A DNA stretch of 64,000 nt from the NCBI RefSeq assembly GCF_003672135.1, contig NC_039514.1:1860001-1924000 (forward strand), written 5' to 3'. The notes below the pieces were generated by a model. The model searched no databases and had not been told where the DNA came from. It saw only the letters and a list, made by a program, of their open reading frames with translations. The stretch comes from Ooceraea biroi (lineage: Eukaryota; Arthropoda; Insecta; Hymenoptera; Formicidae). Shown here one piece after another: positions 22,401 through 34,400 of this stretch; position 1 is the stretch's first letter; each line of letters opens with the position of its first letter. The position numbers and the translations under genes were made by a program.

Positions 22401-25400
22401 TTCACATCATCTTCTATGCACGGTTGATTCAGGGGTTTTTCGGATTCGGCTACGTTATATTTGGTTTCGTCCCTCGTATTTTCTTGCTTAACATCGGTTG
22501 GTTCTTGCTTTATTTCTGCGTCTGTTGGCTGTGTTGGCTGTACAGGAGGTGTGAGTTGCATCGGTTGACCAGTCTGACTGATCTGTGCCCCAGCATCCAA
22601 TTCCATCTGTTGTTCCTGAATTATGTGCGGCTCTAAACATTCTGGCGTGGTTTGCTCGTTCATCAACGGCGTTGACATGGAAGATACGGTCGACGGTACT
22701 ACCCTGGTTATAATCGTTTGCGACACTGTCGATACCAGAGGTACGTGGGACTTGATTAATTGACTTTGGGAGACGGGCGAGTGCCTTTGACAAGCGAGAG
22801 ACGGTTGCGAAATACTCTTATTGTCGCTGGGCATCGGCGATGCCGTGCTCGATGTTATTTGTTGAGGAATTACTGGTACCACGGTCTTTATCAATGGTTG
22901 ATTCGAAGAAGACACAGCTGGTGGGCCTAAAGTATGTACGGGTTTGTGAATTAAATGAGACTGACAATGTGCCACGATCACAGGACTGGGCGTGGAAGAG
23001 CGTACGTGCGAAGTTGTTAGAAGTTGAAGATTTGACACTTCTTGTTTCTGCCTGGGTGATAGCAGATTGTTGTCTGTGATGGATACAGAAATATGCTTCT
23101 GTGTTCTAGATGAGTAGCTGTCCGTGATGTAAGCAGGTTTGTTGAACACCTGACTAGACGTACTGGCGTTGATCTCAATTTTCGCCGTTTCGGGTATGTA
23201 TGTCGGCGGTTGATTCGGCGACGGAACTTTGGGAGAGGTGGATGCCTTGTTATTCGACTCCGGTATAACGGCGGGCGATAATTTCGGTTCTTCCAATCTC
23301 GGCGGTGGTTCGTTTGGATTTACAGGCAGCAGCGTTTCAATCACGGATTTACCGCCCAGTGAGGAGTCTCGCGAACTTTTGACCTGTATACCGGACGCCA
23401 GCGGCGGTACCGGCATGTAAGGCCGCGGTGGAATATTCAGAGTCAACGGCGGTAAGCCGCCACGAGGGTAACCGGGCGCGGGCGCTAGCATTCCGGAGGC
23501 ATGCTGAATCACCGGTTGCTGAGTCGCCGCAGTAGAATAAATTTGTTGGATCGGTGCTTCCGGCCTGTGAGCGGGGATTGGTACACATACCGCGATCTTA
23601 GTAGGTGGTGGCGAAGCTTTTCTCTTTCCCATGTTAGGCACGTGCGGACTCATGGTAGGATTCCGCGACCATTGACCATTAGGTGAAAGCGGTTGAGAAA
23701 CGCGTGGCGACAATTGCTGCGACGGTACTAGAGGTGGTATTCTTGATGGAACTAACGGTGGCAATGACGTCGCGTTCGACGAGCAAGAAACTGTTGTGAC
23801 GTTTTGCATTTTCGGAGAAGCCTGGCGCATCGGTACCATTTGAGACTGCGGAGACACAGGAAGCCTTTGATACAGGGGTGTAATTGATGGTCGTGTACTT
23901 GCAACAGTAAGGGATTTTGGTACTTCGCTCGTGATCGGTGCACTGCAAGGTGTCAATATCGGTTGTTTGTATTGAGGCGATGATGGCGACGCGGAGTGTT
24001 TTTGTGCCATTCTTTCCGAACTGGTGACATCAACGTTTGATTCGACGTTCGTTTCTAGCTGTTTCACAGATTCGCGAGGCTTGTTGTGCTCATTCAAGTT
24101 CCAAGAATGAGCGATCACAGAACTCGGTGGGCTCTGCGGTTTTGTGACCGTGGTTGGTAATCGCGCTTCAACCGATTTCTCTGGTGTGGTTAAAACTGGC
24201 GCCATATTCAGCGCTTTCGTCGGAGTTTTATAGAATGACGGTATATCCGGCGTCTTTGGCGGTTGCGTGAGATCGACCGTCTCGTAATTCGGATCTTCTT
24301 CCGTGTCCGTATCGATTTGCAAATCATGCTCACTTTGCGGTGTATCTGGCTTCAAATCCGCATCACCTTCACCCGTTGAGGCATTCAGGCTATCGACGGC
24401 TTGCTGCATCTCCTCGACGTCCTCTTGAGGCGTCTCAGCTGGAGTTTCAGTGACCTCATTGGCTTCTCCATCCTCTTCCTCTTCGCCCTCGTAAGAAAAG
24501 TCTTCCGTCGAAGCGCCGAATGTCTCTTCAAGCAAAGCAGCAACCGCGTCTTCAGTTTCCTCTTGCGATATCGCCACTCGTGGCTTGTCCTCGTTCTGAG
24601 CCGGTGGTGTCGTCGGTACAGTCACTTCCGGTTCCTCTCTGCTATTACGCGATTGGCAACTGTTTCCTCTTTCGTCAGGTTCTGAGATACTCTTCACAGC
24701 ATTCTCGTGAATGGTCTCATCTATTTCTATTCCAAAGCCGGGTATAAATTTGTCCTTCTTCTTTTCCGACTTAGAAGTTTGAATGCTACCGCTTACAACT
24801 GGAGGAGTAATGGACGACACGGTCGATACGTTGGAAGTAACTTTAGGTATCGGACTTAACAGTGCGTCTCTGGGCGTAGGCAAGCTGGGCGATATTGTCT
24901 TAGGTACTAATGGACTGCCCGCTGTCGGTGAACTAGATTCGGCGCCTAGATAGGGTAATTCACCACTCTTCTCGTGATGATGATGGTGGTGGTGATGATG
25001 ATGATGATAGTCCTTCCGGCTGCGTTCCTCCTTTGACTTCTTCCGTTTCTTCTTCTTTTCTTTAACCTTCTCCGGCACTGTTGAAGGTGTGGACGGCTCG
25101 ACGCTGTCGTTATCATCAGTGAAGCGGAAAACGTCGTGATCACTAGGTTCAGTACACGCTGGAGCAGCCTTCGGAGAGTTCGGCATGCTCAAGAGTTTCG
25201 CCTCGATCTCACGACCAGCTTCGGCTAAATCAACACTATTTTCATCCTCTGGTTGATGACGCCGTTTCTTCTCTGTTTTTTGTCTTACTCTATCCATGTC
25301 AAGCGAGCTACGACCGCCGTCGCTGTCCGACGCGTAAGCGCTGTTTTCCGATGTCATGCCAAATCTATTAAAGAATGTGTTAGATGGACCGTCATCAACG

Positions 25401-28400
25401 TCGTCCGAAAGCGGGCCGAAGATGTCTACCATACGTTGAGAATCCCTTGCCTCTTGCCTATTGAGCCTCTTTCGTCTCGCTTTGGCTTTATCTTCCCCGT
25501 TGCGATCACGTCTTTTGTCCTTCTTACTACGTTGCTTTTTGTCAGCGCGCATCCTCTCCTCAGCGTTTTCCAACGGTGTCGCGACAATAGCCGTAGCAGC
25601 AATAGTAGTTGCTTCTGTATGATTCGGTCGGCATTCTGCATTCGATGTGATGACATTGGTTTTATTCTTGTGTTCCAAAGCCTCTGTCGGTTCAACTTTT
25701 ATAGCATTTTCGCTCGAGACACTGTTCTTTTGACGCTTTTGTTTCTTCTTATGGGACTTTTTCCGCGGATCTCTGTCGTGATTGTTCACTATTGGCGGAT
25801 GATTCGCGCGGAAACCAACAGAGATTCGTTCATCTTCATCGGATGTACGAGGCTCCTCTTTGATGTTCGTATGCACGCTGTTAACAATAACGTTCGAAGT
25901 TTCCAGAGCATTTTGCTTCTCCTCGGTATCGGCGAAACCGAGATCCACGTCGCTTTCAAGAAATCTTTCTGTCTTTGTAGGTTTGCGAATTTTGTTGAAT
26001 GATTCCTCCTCCTCACTAGTATCTGAATGAATTCGCGATCGTGAGCCCTTCCTCGAGAGCGACTTGGTTCGCGTCGAATCCGACTCGGATGTAGCTTCAT
26101 CCTCGGTCAAAGCTTTGCTGCTAACTGAATCTCCGTCCCACGAGGTACTCTGCTTCTTCTCCTCTCGTCTAGCGCGACTTTGTTTCAACTGTGAGAATTT
26201 ATCTTTTAGGCGTACTTGACGTTTCTCCTCTTCCAGTTTTTGCATATTCTTTGTCGAACGGGCCTTTACCTTATCGTACATGCTGATGTAAGCAGGCTCG
26301 TCATCGACAATGTCGAAAATCGAATGTTTCTTCGGCTCGTCGCTATCCGTATCTGTAGCCGATGGATTCCTCGCCACTTGTATTTCATGAGTGGAGAGGG
26401 GACCATCGTCCATATCGCTGTGCGAATTCAAGGTAGACTGCTGTTGCTGATGTTGCACGTCTCTCGTGTGATTTGACGTCACGGAAGCTTGCTCGTTCAA
26501 ACTTGAATCGTTTTTCTTAGAAAGTTCTAATCTCGACAGAAATTCTTTGTCGGATTCATGCGAGACTCTTGGACTACGCTCTCTCGACTCCTTTTCCGAC
26601 CGATTCCGTTTACTCCGCTGCTTCTCTTTACCACTGTCTCGCGAGTTGGTTTCCCGAGTCGATTCGCTGTGCGCACCTTCCCGGCCGTCCTGCGTCGCAT
26701 TGCTGCTTTCCTTGTTGTCGCGGCTTTCCCTGCTTTCTCGACTAGAACGATGTGAATCGTTACGGTGTTTGCGATCCTCTGATCTTCTATTTTGCCTTGA
26801 CCGGTCCTTGCTATCCCGTCGATGATCCGAAATTTTCATGCGCTTAACATCTTCGTCTACGGGGCCATCCTGAGACGAGCACCTGCGCTTGATTGGCACT
26901 GATGCCGGAGTAACTTGACTCTGAGATTGCGTGACAGATGAATGTAGATGATTCTCGGTCGATTGCCGCCTGCTGTCATCACGTTCTCGCTTCTCTTTGT
27001 CTTTCTCCTCACGGTCTCTTCTCTTTTCGCGCTCAACCTTCTCTTTCTCTCGCCTTTCTTGATCCTCACGTTCTCGTCGTTTTTCCTTCTCGTGTTTCTC
27101 CCGTTCTTCCTTCTCGCGTTTCTCTTTCTCAATCTTTTCTCGTTCTTCCTTTTCTTTCCGTCGTTCACGTTCCAGCCTCTCCTTCTCCTCCCTCTCTCGC
27201 TTTCTTTCCCGCTCAAGACGCTCTTTTTCTTCTCGTTTTCTTTCCCGTTCTAATCTATCTCGTTCTTCTTTCTCTCTTCTCTCTTGTTCCTCTCTTTCTC
27301 TCCTAAGTCGTTCCTTCTCCTGTTTTTCGCGTTCCAAACGGATTTCTCGTTCTTTTCTCTCGCGTTCTTCACGTTCTCTTCTTTCACGCTCCTCACGTTC
27401 CCTCCGTTCCTGCCGCTCTTTTTCTTCTCGTTCTCTTTTCTCGCGATCGATACGTTCCTTCTCTCGTCTCTCCTTTTCTTTAAGTTCATTCTCCTCTCTT
27501 TCTTTCCTCTCCCGTTCTCTTTCCTCTCGTTCTTTTCTATCTTTCTCCTGCCTTTCTTTATCTAGCCTCTCCTTCTCTCGCCTCTCCTCATCTTTCTCGC
27601 GCCTCTCGCGTTCATCCCTTTCTTTCTTCTCTTGTCGGTCACGATCTTCCTTATCTCTTCGATCCTGTTTATCACGATCCTCTTTATCCCTTCTGTCTTT
27701 TTCCTCTCGTTCCTTTCGCTCGTACCTCAATTCCTTGTTATCCTTGAAATCCCTATGATTATCCGTGTTGCCGATGTCGTTCGCAATGTTCGAACTTTCT
27801 CTTTCCTCCCTATCTTTGCGATTTCTTTCAACATCAGCTTCATCCTTTCGTGATCTTCTTTGACAATCTTTTCCTTTACTATGCTTTGATTCTCTACTAT
27901 CTTTAACATCACGGGAATCTCTGTTCTCTCGACTACTGCAACTCAAACTCTCCTTCCTCAAACGGGAACGAGACATGTCTGTGGAAGATGCGGATAATGA
28001 CAATGAACAGGAAGAGTTGGATGAGGATGTTATGGAAGACGATGGAGCTATCGAACTCGTAATTATGGAAGATAACGCGCCCGTTACAGATACTGTCGTC
28101 GTGGCAGACGTCGATAATGTCGCGTTCAATGTTGTAGTAACCGGCACTGCCGTTGTTGTTATTGCAGATGAAGAAAAGGCATCCGTTGACGTTGCAGTCG
28201 CCAGAGGCGATGCAGTAGTCGCGGAGATGCTCAATCCCCGATGCGTCGAGGCTCCAAGATTGTGAATGCTACCTACGCTACCGTTGCTGCTTAGAAGACT
28301 ACTGGCTGACGCTAAACCACTGCCATTGCCACTACTGGCTGCAGTTCCGCTGCCAAGACCAATTGGCAGAGAAACCGGTGGTAATTCGGGACTAACCGTT

Positions 28401-31400
28401 TTGATCGAAGTACCGGGTGTGATCGGCGTTGCCGGTGTTGGATGTATGCAGTTATGCTGCGCTATCCGTGGATCGGTCTTCAGTGCCGACGGGACCGACA
28501 TGGCCGTCGTCGGGGTCAGACTTGCAGACAATGGCGTATTAATACCGACTTGACTGGTAACCGAAGTACCGCTGGTCGGCTGTACCGGCGGATGACTAGG
28601 AAACGGATACTGCAAGCAAACTTTGCTGGTACAGCCGCTACTAGCGGTAAGGCCAGCGGTGCTACCGATCATGGAGCTAACGCCAATGACACCGGTGAAT
28701 TCCCGCGGTTCATATTTCTCACTAAAGTTCTCCAATCGTTTCGAGTCCTCATCGAAAACGCTTCTTCTTGCAAGAACCGATTTCACGATGTCGGAGGGTT
28801 GCACTTCATGAAGGTCCATATCGAGCAATTTATGCCGAAATTTGAACTTTTCCGAAACGCTAGCATCGAGCTTCGCCAGAGCATCACCGCCAGCGGCACT
28901 CAATGCTCTCGAGCCGGACCACTTTTCGTACTTTTCATCCAGAGAACGTATCCTCTCTTCCAAACTGGGAGATTGAGGTGCAGCCTCGCTGTCCGAACTG
29001 GTCGGGCTCAAACTCGCGTGTCTAGGTGGTGGCGAAGCCGGCGGTTGCGGAGCGGTACGAGGACTGGGCGCAGTAGACAAGCTGGCAGCACATGGCGGAC
29101 TAGCAACTTTTGCGAGACTAGCATTACTCGATCGAGTGCTGCTGCCATTATTATTGTTGCTACTGCTTGTGTTGTTGTTGTTGTTATTGTTGTTATTCAA
29201 CATTTGCGCCGCAAACCTTGGTAAAGGCAGCGACAGCGGGCCCTCGTGACTCCTTTCTCTAAACCGTCGCGGTTCGCTGGGTACTAGATTCTCCGGTCGC
29301 TCATCGACGAGAGGAGTACCTGGTCGAGACCCATCATGATGCTCGTGATGCCTAGAAACGTAATCGCTTACTTTAGTCTCAAGAATTGCTAAATAGCTAT
29401 TTTTCGGTTTTTAAATTTGAGGATAATTTACCTGTTAGTGGTATCTCGACGACGTTTGCAAGGTCCAGGACCCCTACCCTCGCAACTAGCTCTTCTCGTG
29501 TTATGATGCACTACTACTTTGCTATCACTAACGCGCCTAAACTCCATGCCCTTTCTACTAGAGTGCGAGGTAACGAGCAACGATGCAATTTCTGGCTCGT
29601 CGTCTTCGCAAAGTATTGTCGTCGATGAGTTATCGTTATGCTTTGTACGTTTCTTGGGTGCAAAGCCAACTTCGTCGCCGCTACTATGACACTCCTCCAA
29701 CTGTTCCAGCAAATGGACGCGCTCCTTTTGGAGATGCCGGATATCGGGTGGAGGCAGTAATGGTGGCGGTGGTGGATCAACACTCGTAACGACGCTTTGC
29801 ACGTGACGCCGCGATGGTGGCGGACAGTCGTCGTCATTAAGTTTGCCATCGCTGAGAACACTGCTTTGATAGTCGTCGTGACTCGCACCGCTGCCTTGAC
29901 TGAACTCGTCGTAGCTGCGGAATCGTCGTGACGTCGGCTCGCTGTAGTCGCCATCGTAGTAGGATTCCTGGTAGGAGCGCCTGTTACTCCGCGACATCGC
30001 GGTGGGATGAGCTGGACTCGCGCCCGGTGTACTGCCTCCGGAAGTACGGGAGTAGCTTGTTGTTCTTGATCGCGGGGGCGTATCGTAGCGCGTGAACCTA
30101 CTGCTTGCACTCGACACTGTTACTCCCGAGTCGAAGCTACTACGCTCCCGCCTAGAAGGAATCCTTCGAATCACGAATGCACTCGTTTTAAGTCTTGATT
30201 ATGATTCGTAAACTTATACGTAAGCATGCATCTTATAAAATTGATAATTTAATAAAAAAAATATTTTATAATATTTAATATTACAGATAATATTAATGTC
30301 ATATGATGGAATATATCGAGCAAATTCTTATTTTATATCGAAAATTTCTTTTTTTTATGGAAACAAAATTAATTCATAGAGAAAGTATACATACGTTACG
30401 TCAAACGACGATGCTGGCGAGGGCCTCGAATCCCAAGATTTTTCATTCGAATTCCCTTGACGTTCGAGATGTTCATAAAACGTCTCTTGACATTCCCTCG
30501 AAGCGAAATCCACTTGCAAACGGCGACCACGAAGCGCTGCTCCCCTCATCTCTTTCACGGCAGCTTGAGCACAGCTTATTTGATCGAAAAAGACCAAAGC
30601 ATGGCCACGCTCACGATCTACTACTACTTGAGTTATCGGTCCAAATTGATGGAACTGCATGTTTAAGTATTTCTCGGACATGCAATCTAAAAAAGCGAGA
30701 TAATATGGTGATCTGATGTAAAACAACTGGCAAAGCGATCGAATGTAGACACTTACCTCCAATGCCATCAACCCAAACGCAAGATGTGGGCATTGATTTT
30801 CCAAATCCAAGTTTGATTCGATTTGCACCCAAGTGCTCACCATCCATCGATCTCATAGCTTTAACGACACTACCAATATCCGAATACTGACAAAAAGCAT
30901 AACTCGAAACGGCACCCTGTTTCTTAATATCAATTTCCTGTAGACAAATGTGATAGAACTTGATTAATTTCATTCTATATTTATTATATTATATTAAATA
31001 TTTATTAAATTGTATTAAACTCGATTATCGTTTTTATTCAATTTTACTTTCAGATTTGGCTTAGATTTTGTGATCCGTTAATATGAATTAAAATTTTTTT
31101 TATTTTAGCCAGAACAACTGCAAACTCACTATTATCTCGCCGAAAGGTTCAAAGTGTTTCCTCAGTTCGGACGCAGTAACGTCCTTCTCGAGATTTCCGA
31201 TAAACAGCGTTCTTGTCGCTTTCGGATGATATTCGTCGAGTTCTGCTTCGTATGGCCTGAATTCATTGTCCTCGACGTCGTAGCCCTGGTAAGGGGCCAC
31301 TTCGATTTTACAGCCAAAAAAGAGCTTGTCCTGCGATACTTCGAGGGCCTTCTCAACGTCCTCGGGTTTCTTAAAACAGACTAAAGCGTATCTGTCACCG

Positions 31401-34400
31401 GCCGCGCCGACAACCTTCACCCATGTCACCTTGCCATGCTTCTTATACTCGTGGAAAAGGCCATCCTTGAGGGAGGTATCGCTACTGCGAGTCGGTAAGT
31501 TCCTCACGCAGATGGCCAGTGGCCTGCGATCCTCCGTGACAGCCGCGTTGCTGGTACGATGCGGCGAGCTACCGGGCGACGTGCTACCACCGGACGTACT
31601 GCCACCCGAGCTACCACTCCGGCTGCTGCTGCTACTTCCGGAGCGGCTGCTGCCGCTCGGTGAACTACTACCGCTACGTGATTTTCTACGTTGCTTCTTG
31701 TGTTGTCGCAGACCACTGCTACTGCTACCACCGCCTCCACCACCACCTGAAAATATACGAATGTTAAAGGATTAGCAATTAAACTCGATCAATTTTCAAG
31801 ATGAAGCAAGTGATTTTTGTTACTTAGATTCACGATAATTACCTTGCTCATCTTGATAAGCGTCGTTGGCGGGTGATGGTGGCGGCGGTACACCACCGTA
31901 CCTCGAACTTGTTGGCTCATACGTTGACCAGGACGACGACGATAGGCTTCCACGATGACGGTCTAAATGGGGCGGGGGCGGCGGTCCGGAGACGTACGGG
32001 CCGGACCTTGGATACAGCCGATCCCTCGCCCTGCTTGATGTCACGTGATAAGAGCTCGAAGGTGGTGGACGATTGCGGGACATGTAGCCACCGGGATCCC
32101 CCGACGATGGATCCGCCGGGTGACCACCGACGCCGACGCCGCTGCCACTGCCGCCGCCGCCGCCGACTCCGCCGACGCTTCCGGTGCCAACCACTCGGTT
32201 GCTCCTTTCGCTGCCGTAGAAGCTGCCGTGGGAACCACGTGTATCGAAACCCTCGCTTCCCCGGTCTCCACGTTCGCCGCCACCACCACTGCCGCCGACA
32301 CCGGCACCGGTGCTCCCGCTACCACTGACGCCGCTGGAAACACCGCCTGTTCCGCCGCTTCCTCCACCGCTGCCGCCACCGGATCCATGATCCTCTGAAC
32401 TTCTTCCGAAACATAAAAATTAGACTTAATCATCGATATAACATTAATGTGCGTGCATAAAAAGTAACATCTATTCTGGTCTTAATTAACGTTTTGATCT
32501 TTTCATATTAGATGATTATTGAAATGTAAATTGTGATCCTTAATCCTTATTCATTACTGATCATACGCTTATTGATTTCGACCACGATCAATTTCAAGCT
32601 CGTTTGATAGGCAATTTACCTGTCGGCTTCCGCGTACTTCGATAACAATTCAAATGCAAAATAATGTTGATTTGCATTAAATCTTTAATCGATTAACGCG
32701 ACAGTAAAGAGCTCTTAAGTATAATGGCGCGTACGTAAATGCTGATATGACGAAAATTTATTAAAAAAGATAACATTGCTTACTAACTTGAAACTTTACT
32801 GAATTAACTCGTTGTTAATTGATAGGTATTGTTTATTATATGTATATATTTTTAAGTTTTAGTAGTTCTTTCGTAATATAAATACTGTAACATAAATTAT
32901 TTCTAAAATCGATTAAAAAATAAAGTAGATAAAGAACTAAAGTACTAATAAACTTATTGTTTAATTAAAATAATAGTAAACAAAATTCAGTCTGAAATAT
33001 TTAAATATTTCAGAAGCACATGTCAGTATTTAAGTATTATGAATGCTTCGAGCCTTTACTAACACTACTTTTTGTCCCCTCCTGAGCAGTTTTGGTGTTC
33101 TGAGCAATTTTTACTCGCAAATTATTTTTCTGTCCCATCCTACACTTTCTTTAATTCTAAATTTCAATGAAAAAAATCTCCACCTAAAAATGATTGAAAA
33201 ACATTTAATATTTAAAGATAAAACTAATTATTTAATAAATTGTACATAATAATATAGTGAATGTAACTGTTCAAGAACGAAGAAAATAGGTTCATTTAAA
33301 AAACATTCTCTCGTTAGAAAAAGACCTCGAGAGGCCCTTCAAATATCCGTCCGCAACACCGATCAGAGACATCTCTCTCTTGTCGATCCTCGACTCTGCC
33401 CTTAACGCTGATACTCAAATCATCATTTCATGGACAAAGATTGTTCCTGCCCTGCCATACTCCTGGCCGAAGATTGTTCCTGAACGGTTGAAACCCTGAA
33501 GAAGCCTCTTCCTGTTCCTGTGGAACGCCTATACGGCGTGGATCCCGGTCCTTGTGACCGCTGCTGTTACGCCTCCTCGGTGAGGTTCCGGTCCTTGTGA
33601 CCGCTGCTGATACGCCTTACGGCGTCGTTCCCCGGTCTCAGTGGCCAGCGTGGTTCTCGGTCCTTGTGACCGCTGTTGTTACGCCTCTTCGGTGAGGTTC
33701 CGATCCTTTGTGACCGCTGCTGGTACGCCTTACGGCGTCGTTCCCCGGTCCCAGTGGCCGGCGTGGTTCTCGGTCCTTGTGACCGCTGCTGGTACGCCTC
33801 CTCGATGAGGTTCCGGTCCTTGTGACCGCTGCTGGTACGCCTTACGGCGTCGTTCCCCGGTCTCAGTGGTCGGCGTGGTTCTCGGTCCTGTGACCGCTGT
33901 TGTTACGCCTCCTCGGTGAGGTTCCGATCCTTGTGACCGCTGCTGGTACGCCTTACGGCGTCGTTCCCCGGTCCCAGTGGCCGGCGTGGTTCTCGGTCCT
34001 GTGACCGCTGTTGTTACGCCTCCTCGGTGAGGTTCCGGTCCTTGTGACCGCTGCTGGTATGCCTCCTCGGTGAGGTTCCCGGTCCTTGTGGCCGCCGCTG
34101 TGACGCCTCCTCGGTGACGTTCCCGATCCTCGTGACCGCTGCTTGATCGCCTCTACGGCGCGATTTAAACATCCCTCGGCATCAATCACAGATCCACCTT
34201 CTAACTTCCCTCAACTTCGGAAACAGCCTTCGGACCTGCACGTAAGTGAACTTGCCAACTTTCCGCTACGAACCCAATCCTCGGATTCCTTCAAGACTTC
34301 ACCACCATCTACTCTATCCGCATCCAATGTGCATTCAATAAATCCAAGGTTCCTGATCCACTCGGCATCCAGTGAATTCTCTCCCTATTCCCAGCGCGAT

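Noticed and set aside
33953..34189. Open frame with repeated HRGGIPAAV-like peptide on the minus strand
   Set aside because: It is a translation of the minisatellite and is not conserved between units because unit lengths shift the frame.
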